Shown here piece by piece: positions 25,901 through 38,973 of a stretch of DNA of 64,000 nucleotides (its first letter is position 1; every line of letters begins with the position of its first letter). This DNA comes from Dermatophagoides farinae (taxonomy: Eukaryota > Arthropoda > Arachnida > Sarcoptiformes > Pyroglyphidae): contig NC_134678.1 of assembly GCF_024713945.1 (NCBI RefSeq), positions 372,001-436,000 of the forward strand, read 5' to 3'. A program made the position numbers and the translations under genes. Under the pieces are notes generated by a model. The model was not told the origin of the DNA. It did no database searches and saw only the letters and a program-made list of their open reading frames with translations.

Positions 25901-27314
25901 GAAATTCTCATTCCAAGATAATCGGTTTAGTTGCATTGGCCATTGCATTACCACCACCATCGATAAATGAATTACGTTTAGAGCCTGATATGTTTGTCAC
26001 CAGGCATAGTTTAGATTTTAAAATATTACATTGTGAACAAAGGTATTTCTTTGGATTTTTCTAATGCTAAAAATCTTATGCGTTTTTTTTGTCTATAGAG
26101 TAACTGAACTATTAAATTATTTACCCGAAGAATTGATTGGAAGAAATTTCTATTCATTGATACATGGACAAGATGTTACACTTATGAAAAAATGTCATCT
26201 TGATTGTAAGTACAGTATTTCTGAAGAAAAGTCTTTTTTATTATATTCAAAATTATTCTTTATAGTGATACATAAAGGTCAATCAATGTCCGGTTATTAT
26301 CGAATCATAAATAAATCCGGTGGATATACATGGGTACAAACCTGTGCAACACTCATCTGTAATAATCCTCCAACAACCACCGCATCATCCGCTAATAGCA
26401 ACGCGCAAAATAAATCATCCAGCAATAGTAATAATAATAATAGTCCTGGTTCCAGTACACCAAATACAACTACCGTTCCAAATACGACGCCTGTTCCGCC
26501 TTCTGGTGGACAAGACGATCAAGAACAAAGTGTAATATGTGTCAATTATGTTTTAAGGTAATTATAACCATCGGATTTTGTAAATCTTATTTGATGAAAA
26601 TTCATTATTTATATTCACAGTGCAATAGAATATACTGGTATCATAATGGATACATGTCAGATTGGAAGCAAAATTATTACTACTTCTACTTCGCACACTG
26701 GTAGTAAAATTCGATCATTGCATATCAAGAAATCTCATTCAAGTTCACCTTCGCCGGAAATAATTGGAACAACTAAACTAAACAACGTAATGAGACCATC
26801 TGTATCGATAGAATTGTCAAGTGGTGGCAGTGGAGCTCAATGTCAAATAACTGCCGCTAGTCAAAATGAATCACATATGACCCGTAGTCCAAGATTAGCG
26901 TCTTCCCATTCAAGTTCATCGCCAATGGAATCACCATCGGACAATATAAAACGCCGTAGGATGAATTCTAGTCCAGTCAGACCATGGAAATCTCCTTCGC
27001 CACCAAACAATTCCATGGGTAATGTTGTTGTTCCATCATCCACCGCTAATGAATCGACTGTCAGTTCTACATCGCCAAATCTATTACGACACATATCGGT
27101 TATACGTGAAACACCGCCTATTCTAAAACCACAAGTGATGGCTCCTACACCGTATCATGCTCATCATCCTTATCATCATTTAGTCGATCAATATGCCGCT
27201 GCATATCATTTGTATAAAACTGGACCAAATGGTGCTGCCAATCCAATTAGTCCACAAAATAGCAATCAGAATGCATCACCACATCAAACCCATCATTGGA
27301 GTGCCTATGGCTAA
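11161..27314 (+). CDS. trh: Trachealess-type bHLH-PAS transcription factor (NPAS1/3 family)
   Basis: Nine exons join with matching phases: 11161-11294, 12273-12935, 22571-22695, 22801-22920, 25282-25485, 25550-26042, 26099-26205, 26266-26557 and 26621-27314. They encode 943 residues. Residues ~1-265 are low complexity: a 14-Ala run, then Gln, Pro, His and Ser runs. Residues ~266-330 are the bHLH, with the basic motif [17 protein letters not shown] and helix segments [16 protein letters not shown] and [16 protein letters not shown]; this basic region fits Trh/NPAS3 rather than Sim. PAS-A (~349-578) has [18 protein letters not shown] and a low-complexity Ser/His/Gly insert before the [12 protein letters not shown] segment. 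PAS-B (~579-710) has the [13 protein letters not shown] segment. The C-terminus is Ser/Pro-rich. The family heterodimerises with ARNT/Tango and drives tracheal and salivary duct fate in insects; its role in a mite is unknown. Identification rests on the bHLH and PAS domains. Confidence 0.93.
12936..22570 (+). other. Large 9.6 kb intron of the trachealess-type gene
   Basis: This intron separates the low-complexity N-terminal exons from the bHLH exon. It holds no supported exon on either strand, only microsatellites, poly-T runs and A/T-rich DNA. A second sizeable intron, 22921-25281 (2.4 kb), separates the bHLH from PAS-A. In this otherwise short-intron neighbourhood these two introns are the natural places for tissue-specific enhancers, but no enhancer can be read directly. 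Confidence 0.7.
13878..13908. repeat. Poly-T tract (31 nt)
   Basis: This is the longest homopolymer in the window, inside the large intron of the trachealess-type gene. Confidence 0.9.
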
Positions 27315-27329
27315 GATCTCTATTCTATG

Positions 27330-28541
27330 AAGGGGAACAATTTAACGACACGGTTGGAAGATCATCAGTTTGCCAATTGAATACGACCTGCAACAACCAG
27401 AGTAGATTAGGACATTCGTTGTCATTGATTGCCAATACATTTTACGATTGTCTGTGTTGGCCATGTCGCAGGAAACGAAGATCAATGTATAATTCGAGCT
27501 GGAAATCAACGGCCATCATCACTTTGGATATTACGTCATACCAACTGCTGTCTGACGTTCTCATATATATACTTGATAATTACCATACGAATCATTGAAT
27601 TGATTAAATTTAACGATTAAACGCGGTTTTCGATGATCAATAGTGTTCATTGTCGTATCCATTCGCTTTACCAATATAATTAAAACCCATACCGTTGAAA
27701 CGGATTCATATCTTCTATGTGGATGCATCGGAATTCGATGTTCACTCTGCCGTCCAACTGGTTGATGCAGTTCGCATTGATCTGACGTCGATGGCTTTTT
27801 CGACACTTTTGTATCGATCTTTTGTTGCTATGGTATCAGGTTATCTCCATCAATTTGTTAGCATTACCATTGTTGATTCTCGATAATGTAGTGACACATT
27901 GCTTTACGAAACGCATGGTATTCCAATGGATCACACTTTTCAAGCTTCTGCACCGACTTCACCAAACCGTACGTATTAGTGATTAATAAGATATATTGGC
28001 CGCCGTTTTGATAAATATCACCGTTTTGTCGTTTGCGTTCGTATTACTGTTCGTCGTTTGTTGTGGATGATTGTCACTTGTCGATGTTGATTGTTACTGT
28101 GAATCAGGTGATGTAACATCGGCTTGTTCACTATCTATGGTGTCATTCGATTTATTATTTCGGTCTGAGCCATCTTTTGACAATGTTGTTTTGATTTCTT
28201 TCGTTTGTTTTTCCATCGATTCTTTCATCTTCAAAAAGCAATTGATTACATCTTCAACTTTGACATTTATTGGCGGAATGTGAACGTTTTGCTCTGGAAC
28301 GTTTCGAATTGGAAATTCTTTCTGGTTTCAACATCAACAATTTTTCAGCTTTTTTGTCTAATAATAAAGCTATGATGTCGTCGTATATTGACTTGACTGT
28401 TTTGTACGTGACGTTTTCTCCTAGATGAAACAATGACAGCTCAGCTAATTTTATTCGTTGGATCAATTTTTTGACTTCGTCTCTTAATTTCTCTGGCGTC
28501 ATGTTATCTCCATATGCGGTACCCGACTTCGTAAAACCCAT
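27330..28541 (-). pseudogene. Decayed gag-like region of an LTR retrotransposon
   Basis: Read on the minus strand, an ATG at 28541, about 140 bp inside the LTR, opens a 95-residue frame with charged helical character (TPEKLRDEVKKLIQRIKLAE). The sequence then continues coding-like after a frameshift near 28260 (stretch VKVEDVINCFLKMKESMEKQ). Later there is a fragment CDPLEYHAFRKAMCHYIIEN that resembles the GDPLEY-type segment of Gypsy or Pao gag proteins. Stops and frame changes interrupt it repeatedly, so it cannot make one protein. No protease, reverse transcriptase or integrase motif is visible, and the left edge is not defined. Base composition is visibly richer in G+C than the flanking DNA. 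The retroelement call is an inference from layout and weak similarity. Confidence 0.45.
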
Positions 28542-28683
28542 TATTAAAAACCATTTATTTTCTTCGTTCGTTGTCGTTCTCTTCGTGCGTCGTTGTCATT
28601 GCGGTTCTCTCGATCGTCGTATCATTCATTCACTTAATCGTTGTCATCCATGGTGCTGATGGAAGAAGCCACGGTTGGAAGAA

Positions 28684-28922
28684 TGTTATTATTAGATTGT
28701 TACAAGACAAATAGGAAATTCGGTCCAGCTCTTGGATAGTCGAGAAATCACTTTTATTCAAGACAGATTTTGATCGTCGTGTTCATGTGAGTGTGAGTTA
28801 GTGATCTGAACTGATCGTTGAAAACGTGCTCGTCTCTCTCACCAACATTCACGGTCGAAATGGGAAGAAATTGAAATAGGCAGGACTATGCGCAGCTACA
28901 AGATGATTAAAAAATGTTAACA
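28684..28922 (-). mobile_element. Probable long terminal repeat (5' LTR of the fragment)
   Basis: The 239-bp segment begins TGTTA and ends TAACA, giving the usual TG...CA ends within a 5-bp terminal inverted repeat. On the minus strand it carries an AATAAA signal (near 28750) in the second half, as LTRs do, and the gag-like frame starts about 140 bp downstream. No second copy was noticed in the window, so either the 3' part of the element is missing or this is not an LTR. A canonical primer-binding site (TGG directly after the LTR) is not seen. Confidence 0.45.
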
Positions 28923-30789
28923 ATTAATTTAAACCATGCGTTTAAATCATGAGTATGTTGGCCATACATTCAGAGGTGAAATATTTTTTCAAATGAAATG
29001 TTTGCATGTCACTTGTACGATTTATTCGAAAAGTATCAATTCATAAGGCTATATACCAGAGATTTACGCCATCTGTTAACAATAAAAATGACTATTTTAA
29101 TTAGAAGTGGCTCTATCTGTTGACTAAAATAAACAACTACAAACAGGTGGTGGTCGATACAAAATAAAAATGAAATGAATCAACTCTGTTCAATTGTAAT
29201 AATTAAAAAAAAAGATGAAATCAATGTTTTGAAAATAGTTTGCATTTAACGATTATTATTATTCATATCATCAGACAAAGAAGGGAAAAGAAAAATCATT
29301 CAATATAATATTTACTGAAATTACAATTGAACGATTTATAATAATGACAATAATGGGAATGGAAGAAATATTATATATATGGCAAATGGCGAGAAATGAA
29401 TTTGAATTTCAAATGAAGATGATTAGAAAAAAAAGAGAAAAAGGAAAAAAACAAATTTCTACAATCCCAGAAAAAAAATACAATAGAAATGATAATTAAA
29501 AACAATCCATTTTAAAAACAACAACAACAACAATGATAATAATAATGGTATAATAACATATATCGATTTTAACAAATTTTTTTTTTGTTCAAAAAAATAA
29601 ACGACAACGACGACGACGACGACGAACGAATTAATTAACAATAACGATCAATATATTATATTATAACAATTGATGATAAGGCCAAATGTTTCTCGGTTTG
29701 TCAAACATATTCTCTTTTGTCTTTTTGTTTTTGTTTTTCATCTTTTTGTGTATTATGCATGTAATGTGTAATAGAATAAATATTCGATTCGTTTTTTTTA
29801 AATTTTAATTTGGCTAATAAAGAATTGAATTAAAACTATTTTATCGAAACGGCTAAGAGGTAAAGCCTTTTCGATGTTGATAAAGAATTTTCGTTTTCAT
29901 TTCAAATAAATTGTCTAGCTAAGATTAATGAATGAATCGATTGGGCGGAGATGAAAACAAATTCGAATAAAAAAAGAAATTCCCGAGCGAGTATACGGGA
30001 AAAAGGAATAGGATCTAATTGCAAAGAAAAAACACTAGAATAGCGTTCACGAAAACAGATAAAGGGAAAAAATTATGGACAAATCAGATTTTTTTTTAGA
30101 AGAGATTGATTGAGAGAGAATCACTATTGATCAGAAAGAGAGAAATTGTTGGTTGTGTAATTATACACAAGACAATTGAAAATAAAATTTTTCAACTATT
30201 AAAAATTTAAAATTGTCAGAATTGGACAAACCGAAAAAACAAGACAAGAAAATAGACTAAACTTTTTTTTGAAAAAAAAACTTTTTTAAGAAAGAAAAGG
30301 AATAAATAAATAGGGATAGGATGAAAGTATTTGTTTTGTTTTGTTTTGTAATGTTATTGTTTGTATATTTACACATGAGAAATCGATAATTGTCGATGGT
30401 CGTTGTTGGTTTCAATTTCAATGTAGTTTTCTTCTGTTTTTTTTTGGCAAGTTAATAGGGCGTTATTATTGTTATCTGCTAGGAGATAATTCACTTTTTT
30501 TCAAGAAATAGAATTGGCATTTACAAATTGAATTCACAAGAAAAAAATCGAAACGAATTAATTTTAACGGATCAAAATGGTTGGCCTTTTCTTCAAATGA
30601 TCACAACATACACACATTTCGACGAAATCTTCATTCAGTGGACGAACTTGATATAATTAAAGTTTTTGTTGTTGTTTTTTTTTGTTCCGTCATTTGTTTT
30701 CTTGATACCCTTGAATAATGTCTTGATGTATATGTATAGCGCCGTTTTTTCTTGAAATAAAAAATAATTTTGGCTTTTTGTTTTTGTTT
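28923..30789. other. Intergenic DNA between the retroelement and the exchanger gene
   Basis: No gene is supported. It probably contains the 3' UTR of the Na+/Ca2+ exchanger (minus strand). It may also hold the displaced 3' UTR of the trachealess-type gene; AATAAA occurs on the plus strand at 29081-29086. A short (GAC)n tract lies near 29600-29622. Confidence 0.4.
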
Positions 30790-33700
30790 TCAAAAACCCG
30801 GAATAACTTCATATGCTTCTAAACATGACATTAGAATATAGAATAACCAAATGCTGACAAATAATATTGTTGTCAATGTTTTTGAAATAAGTGGTCCACC
30901 GAGCTCACCACCAGCTCGTCGTCGAATCATTAATATTAGGCAACAGAATGCGGCTGATACACAAAATAATGTAACCGAATATGCTAAACTACCCGGATTG
31001 ATACGGAATTCTCTTCCTCTATATGCATTAACAAAGGCAGCCAATGTCCATGCAATACCGATACCAAGGAAAACATTGACAGCATTACTGCCAGTAACAT
31101 TACCGATTGATGAATCGGCATATTTATCATTTTGAGCAGCCACTTTACTGGCGAACGTATCTAAATAAAATATTGGTATGAAAAAATAACAATTCATTCA
31201 CAACCATTGTAAATTGATACAACATACCTGGAACACTAGTTCCCAATGCTACAAATGAAATGGCTGTTACAGTATCTTTAATTCCACTGGTACAACCAAA
31301 ATGTGATGCTAGATCACCAATGAATGCCGTTAGGACTCCAATCATCAGAATCGAACAAACAAAACAAAGCCATCCATTCATATAATCTATATTATGGGTA
31401 AAAGAATTAAAATTGTTAGAAAAAATTTTTAAAAATTATAAAACAAAAACCTGTTGGCGGAACGAATGCAAATAATAATTTCCAGAATAATGTGAAAAAA
31501 TGCATCACATAATCTGAACATGTTGGTATTTTTTCATCATCATCATCATCATCTCCTATGAAATAGCGAAAAATTTTAAAATTCGAATAAAATAAATCAA
31601 TTTCAATGAATAACAAACCTGCAGAAACGGTTATTGCTTCAATAAATTGTTCTTTCCATGATGATGATCCAATCGTTATGCTTGTGTTTGCTTTTGAAAT
31701 AAGTTTATCAACCATACTCTAATTTTATTTTATTTAAGATTTAATTAGAACATTGTCACATCAATATATCAGATCGTAATACCTTAAATTCTTTACTTTC
31801 ATGGATACGAATTTGGCATTTATAAAGTTCACCCAATTTTGGCTTTCCTAACAATGCAATTTCATCAGCATCGGCTGCTGTTTGTGCTTCACGATCATCA
31901 TTATCGGCATTTAAATCTTAATATATTGATGTTTAGAATAATAATAAGAAGAAATTGAAATTGATAGAATTAATATATGAGAAAATAATCAAATTTTTTA
32001 TCATCAATATTAAATAAGCACCTTCTTCACGGATTGGTTCACCAAGTTCAACATAGAATATTACATCTTTTTCATAGCTTTCATTGTCCATTATGTTGAT
32101 TGGAATATATTGCCTATTATTTTTTCATGAATGATGATCATGATGATGATGGTTGTTTTTTGGGGAAAAAATTAATCGAATTAATAATATGATGATGATT
32201 GATCGACAATAGTAATAACAACAATAGATTAATACTAACGATGTTTGATTATCTTCAAATACAATATGTCCAGATGTTTGCACGAAATCATTACCATCTT
32301 TAGCTGTACCTTCAGTTGTTTTATATGGTAATATAACTTTTCCTCTTGCACCACTATAACGGCTAACTTCTAGATGATATTCACCAACAGATTCGGATAT
32401 TTCATATTGTCCTTCAGAGAATGAAAATACACCCGAATGGTCATCATCCAATATCATGACGGTAGCAACAGCCGGTGTACTTAATTGCAATTTGGGTAAA
32501 TTTTGATTCGCACCACTGCTGCTACCAGCAGCAGTTTGATTGATGCCATTTAAATTATCATGGCTTAAAAATCTTGGATTACTTAATATGACATAAAAAT
32601 GTTCATCTTCTTCAAATACATCATCATCAATAACGGTTATATAAATCTAAACATTGATTTGATTGATTAGAAATGGAGAAAAAAAACTTAGTTTCTTGTT
32701 ACAAGCAAAACATCCATCACAATTTACCTGTTTATGTGCTTCACTACTACGAAAAATGAGCGTACCCTCAACGGCTTCATAATCGGAACCAGCATTTGCT
32801 GTACCGTCTTCAGTTTTAAAATCAACACAAATCGAATGATTAAGATCACCTTCACGTGATACGGTAACAGCAAATTGTCCCACATTTTCCATGACAGTAT
32901 AATGGCCTGGATCAAAAAATACTTTGATTGTATTATCATCTTTTTTCGTAGATTTTTTCATCTCTTTTTTCTTTTCAACACGTCGTTTACTGAGCACATT
33001 TCCACCGGTCAATTTTCGTGTTGCCTTTTGAAAAATTTTTGAAGCAAAAAAATTTTTTAAATTAAAAAAATGACAAATTTCAATATTTATCAACTAGCAA
33101 TAATTAATAATTAAACGAATAGACAAATATTTGTCGAAAAGATGACAACAAAAAAATCAAGTGCAAGTAAATTCATTCACTCATTTATAATTTTTTTGAA
33201 CGAGAAAAAAAAATTGAATAAAACTTACTTGTAAACGATAAAAAGCCCTGCTTTTTGGGCCACGATTCATAATTTCATTCCGTGCCAATACTTCAATCTC
33301 ATTCATCGATGCAGATGGATGTTTTTTTCTTATCTCACGTAATACTTGCATATATTCTTGTCGATGTTCTTCAAATTCTCTGGCTTCTTCATCAATTTCT
33401 TCAAAAGTTTTGAAACCATTATCATTGATATGATTCATTTTTGTTTGTGACATTTCCATATCTTCACCTTCTGCACCGACAATCATGCCGCGTTTATTCA
33501 TACGATATTTTTTTGATAAATATTTATAAACTAAAAGACGACGATCAGCAATATATGCTGTTAATACGGTTGCTGGAAACATCATAAATGTAACTAAACC
33601 TTCCCAGATTTCAATCACACCATATGAAGTCCATGTTAATATTAAACAAAGCCAAATATAGGCAAAAACACTCCAAATCATTGTAACAAAAAATACACGT

Positions 33701-34278
33701 AAATGTTTGATTTTCTTATATTCACCATTTGGTATACAAAACACACAAATACCAATGATGACAAACATATTGAATGCTGCACTACCAACAATAGTACCGG
33801 GTCCAAGTTCACCGGCTTGAAAATCTTGAGCATAAACTTCAATGATTGAAAGTAAAATTTCCGGCGCAGATGAACCTAATGCCATCAATGTTAGATTCGA
33901 TACGGTTTCATTCCAAACACGTACACTAATTACTTGTGGTTCACGGTTTGGCTTTTTGATTGTAATTTGTTTCTCTTGTGAAGTAATGACTTCGATTGCG
34001 GCCATAAATTTATCCGCTATGATCGAAACACCAACAAACATATAGACAAGTAATACGAAATAGATAACACCACGGGCAATAATATCACCTAATGCTAAAT
34101 TTGTGGTAGGTTCCCATACCGGTATGATTAGACCAGGTGAACATCTGATGCTACCTGGTTCTAATTCTATTTCATCAGAATGATTACGACCACCACCACA
34201 CAAAACATGGCCGATTAAATGGCAGTAGATGATGATGAAGATATATACAAAAATCGAATGGATTTGTTTTTCCATCAT
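30790..34278 (-). CDS. Calx: Na+/Ca2+ exchanger (NCX/Calx)
   Basis: Plasma-membrane antiporter that extrudes Ca2+ in exchange for Na+. Nine exons join in phase: 34278-33229, 33024-32728, 32646-32240, 32113-32022, 31916-31783, 31718-31619, 31555-31451, 31386-31228 and 31160-30790. They encode 904 residues, typical for the family. A signal peptide covers residues ~1-27. The alpha-1 repeat has [20 protein letters not shown] (~128-147). An XIP-like basic segment ([14 protein letters not shown], ~246-259) follows the fifth membrane helix of the first half. The cytoplasmic loop carries two Calx-beta domains, with acidic Ca2+-site motifs [12 protein letters not shown] and [11 protein letters not shown] in the first. 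The alpha-2 repeat (ALGTSVPDTFAS, ~775-786) spans the junction of exons 8 and 9. The exon holding [19 protein letters not shown] matches the position of the splice-variable region in other NCX genes; only one version is seen here. A GAT-encoded Asp run sits in exon 7. Confidence 0.96.
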
Positions 34279-37200
34279 GTTTTCTTTTCTTTTTTTTAGT
34301 TGAAAAATGTTTTTTTCTCAATGAAAAAAAAATTCCGAATTAATCAAGGTGATTGATGAGAATTGATTTTTTTTACACAAAAGAGATGTGGAAAATTTAG
34401 TAGCACTTGATTGAATTGATGAAAGAATTAAAAATTGAATGTGCCAAATTTGAAACGTTTAGTGCAGGATTGATACAATTGTGTATCGATAGTTGAATAA
34501 TTTGCGATTTGATGTTTTTGCCACATTTTTATTTTTCTTTCTACATTATAATGTGATGTTTGTGTGACATTCAAAACCACCGCCACCGCCACCACCACCA
34601 CCACCATCACCATCACGATAAACACAAATCATAATAATTTTAAACATAATCACCATATCAAAGGCAACAACGGATTGAACATTTGAAAATATCCGTATCA
34701 TTATTTATGAGGATTCTTTTTTATAAATCGCCATATTTTTGAAGAATAGGAAACAGAAAAAAATCATTGATATTGAGAATAGATATCATAAACCAGTGCA
34801 TTTTTGATATTTATTCTAATGAATAAAAAGTGAGATTCTTTCGATTCTGTTGGCTGTTGTGTCTTTGTGAGTGTATTATTATTATTAACCAAGAATAGGC
34901 AACAATATGGCAAAAGAATAACAACGACAATGATGATGATGATGATAAAAACGGTGGAAAAAAATGTGCAAAACAAACACACAGAACACTAATGGCATGT
35001 GTTGGTATGTATGGTTTTTTTTCCAGAATCTTCAAAGTGAAAAAAAAATCGTAAGTGGTGGGAGTGTGAGTGGTTAAAGTATATAAATAATATAAATGAA
35101 GAGGAGAATCTTTGAATTTGTGAGAGAACGAGAAAAAAACGAGAACAATGCAAATATATTGCGAGAGATGACTTGGAATGAAAATAAATAAATGTGAATG
35201 AATGAATGAATGAATGAGGAAAAAGAAAAAAAAACGGATGCGGTTATTGAGATGTGATAATTATATGTCGGCGTATGATGATGACGATGATGATAATGGT
35301 TTAGTGTGGTTGTTGATGATGTTGCAGTGACAAATATCTCTACAACAACAACAACAACAATAAAAACAACTTTGAATTGATGGCTTTTTTTTCTCAGCAA
35401 TGATGATGAGTTTACATTTTCAATTTTTTTTTCTTTTATTTATTCACCGTCATTTCATTTTATTCATTCAAAAAGAATGTGCATTTCATTTATATTCATT
35501 CGATTTGGAAATTATAGAGGCAGGTAAATTGATAATAGTCTATTGCCGAGTAGAGAAGAAGAATGCACAAAAAACGAAACGAAAATTTTCGATAATGTTG
35601 ATGATTATGAAAATTCTTAAACAACAAATTCTTCAAAAAAAAATTATTATCATCATCATCATCTTGTTTTTGGCATTGATGCACAAAATGAAATTTGTTT
35701 TTTTTTAAATCAGAATTTTTTTTCAAAAAAGTAATAAAACACAACAACAACAACGGAAATTAACTTTTATAGCACTTTTTTGATTCAAATGAAAAGATTT
35801 AAATGATGATGATGATGATAATAAAAATGTTTTATGTTTTTGTTTTTTTTTTGGAATAAATAATTATCTCTAATTTTTTGTTGCTGGAAAAAATAGAGTG
35901 ATGACATTAATAATCTTTGATGATGATGATGGCATTTATTTATTGTTTTTCATTGTTTGTTGAAAATTTCAGTTTTTTTCAATTCAATTCAATTATTATA
36001 AACATTCTTCATTTTTTTTTGTTTTGTTTTGTTTTATTTGGTTGAAAAAAGGGTATATATCACCATGAGAAAAAAAAACCATCAAAGACAATTGTGTGTG
36101 TTGAGTGTGAGTTGAAATGATGGGAAAAAAAAGAAAAAGAAGAAGAGAATAAAATATTTGCATTGAAGTGATGCCAATTCTTTCAATGTTTTACATACAC
36201 ACACACACACACACAAATCGACAGATAGAAAGAATTGAATCGAATGAATGAAAATGAAATAATGATTTTTTTTTCTAATTTACAATTCAAGTTTTCTGGT
36301 TTTTGTTATTATTGTTATTGATCGTTGTTAGTTGTTGTTGTTACTGCTGTTGTATCGATCTGATCGAATATTCAAAGAATTTCAGCAAATTCGTTCAATA
36401 GGTGATGATTGAATCATATTGATTGTAGAGAAAAGACTATTCAAACATTCACTTATCATCATCACATCGATACGATTCACCACATGATTTCTTGTTGTTG
36501 TTGTTGTTGCTGCTGCTGTTATTATGATGCAAATAATAAAGAATTGAATTGTACAAAATTACCCAATGATTCTCTCATACATCTGTAATATTTCCATTTA
36601 TGAAAGTATTTACAATTGATTCAAAATAATTGAATGAATGATTGAATGACGAAAACAAAACAAAAACAAAAACAAAAAAACAGACAACTGAAAGATGAGA
36701 CGAGACTTTTTCAGATAAAACACGATGAATAATAAATAAGATTGACTGACTGACTTGACGATGATGATGATGAAAATATCAAATGGTTGCTGTTGTTTTG
36801 TAATTCAATTTAATCATTTCAAATAACACGGCACGGTCATCACACATATAAACAAACAAACGAAAAACACCCACTATAAAAGTGCATAATTTCAATCAAA
36901 AAAAAAGAAAAAAAAAATACAATCAAGATTTTGTTATGTGTCTTTTTTTTGGTCGATATGGCTAGTTGATTCAAACACCATCATAATCATTTTGACAACG
37001 AAAAAAAGGAAACATTATCAATCACACACACACACAGAGACAAAAACATAGAATCATCATCAACGACAACGACAAGAATTCGGAATTTTCATTTTCTTTC
37101 ACTCACTCTTTTATTGAATCAAGACATGGTCTAGTAATAACAAACAACAAACGATGTCGACGACGACGACAAACGAAGAATAAAGAATAAAAAAATTCCG

Positions 37201-38973
37201 CTAAAAGTCATCTATAGTGAATGAATGAATCAGAAAGAGGAAAAGAGAGAGAGAGAGTTGAAAATTATAAATTTTTTTCTTGTTCACTGTTTTCTTTTTG
37301 GGTAACGGAGAAAAAAAAATTTTTTTTGCCCAGTTTTTTTATCGTTTGTTTCAAGACAAAAACAACAACAGAAAAAAAATTTGTCGTAGAGTTCTACCAA
37401 CCATCATCATCATCATCATCAGCATGTAGCATATCATAGACAATTCAAAACTTTTTTCTATCTCTCTCTTTCCATTCTATGTATTCATCATAACCAAGTT
37501 GATGGTGGTGATATGAGATGAGTGAAGAATTATTTTTGGGTGAATAGAAGAATCATTATACCATACATATCATATAATAAAAACAAACAACTCAAACATG
37601 CGCCGAAATTCTTTTGCAATTGAGCAATATATTCTGTTTGGTAATGGTTGGCTCCAAACAACTACATTTTCACATACACACACACACAGTAAATGATGAA
37701 AATTCACTGGCAAAAAAAACACATTGAATGTATGTACGGGTGAGGAAGTAGAATCAAGATCAGAATAACACAGACACGCACACACACACACCAAAACTAA
37801 CGCATAACCATGATAAAGAGATAGATTACATTCGCGACATGCAGAAAATTCTTTGGCCACTATTTCAACAACAACTATATGTGATGTATACAGAAGTTTT
37901 GATTCATTTGTGATTCATATACACACACACACACACTAAACACAGGCATGAATGTGTCATTGATGGTAACAAAAACATAGACAGTGAATTCACATTAAAT
38001 GAAATCTATGAGACAAATTCTTTACTCTATAGAGTAGAATTTTTTTTTTTTTAGTTTTCGGCAAGAATTTCGGTTGACACTTGCTACACACACACTACAC
38101 ACTAATACAATGGACATGGATATTTGTGCATTGTCTCTCAATGGTGTTATGTTGTGTGTCACCATATGGACTGTGTGTTCTACACGTTTATCGTATTAAA
38201 TCATGAAAAAAATTGAAAATGGCTTTGACTTGCTGGTTGGCTGGTCTTTGTTAATGTGTCATGATGATAGAGCTGTAGATCTGGACTTTGTGTGTGGCGT
38301 TTTCGAAGCTAAATATGATGATGAAAAATTTAATAATAGAATTTTTGTTCTTGAAATGAACAAAAAAAAAATCTCATTTTCACTCATCATCATCATAGAA
38401 ATTATTTCATTTTATACAATGACAATTTTATAAAATGTCACAAAAACAAAAACAAATAAAAATAAATCTATTGCTGTGATCGAATCATGTTAAAACACAC
38501 AAACACACAAAAGTTATCAAAGAATGAAACAAAAATAATGATTCGATTTTTATTCGAATTTTTTTTTACAGTGTCGATTATCGTAATATTTAAGCAGCCA
38601 ATCTTGTTTGAGTGCATGTGTGTTCATAGATAACGTTAACAATTCTTATTCCGAAATTGTTTGCCAATTCTTTCTTTGAAATTAATTAAAATTCTAACCA
38701 CAAATTCTGAATATCTGACATTGATTTCAAATTGTTTCAAAATATTTTTTTTTCAAAATTCAATTCAATTTTATTTCATTTTAATTCATATCAAATCATC
38801 CACACCGGAAAAAAAACAAAATTTACAATCAATCAATTATCATTATGTTGTGATGAAATAATATACAAAATTTGTGACAAATAATAAAATAGGAAAAAAA
38901 ACTAGGTGAGAATTTCGTTATGATAATGATGATGATAATGAGGTCATGATGATAATGATAATTATCATTTTTT
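34279..38973. other. Intergenic region between the exchanger and the receptor gene
   Basis: No supported gene in 4.7 kb. It holds the promoter and any untranslated 5' exons of the minus-strand exchanger at its left end and the 3' UTR of the receptor gene at its right end. (CA)n tracts lie near 36196-36214 and 37918-37936, and short (GAT)n/(CAT)n tracts are scattered through it. The open frames are low-complexity. Confidence 0.45.

Noticed and set aside
27296-27598. 100-codon plus-strand frame overlapping the end of trachealess
   Set aside because: It lies in a different frame from the trachealess stop, has no supporting splice site and falls in the retroelement-like region.
33842-34045. Plus-strand frame opposite the exchanger alpha-1 repeat
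   Set aside because: It is antisense to a firmly identified conserved exon.
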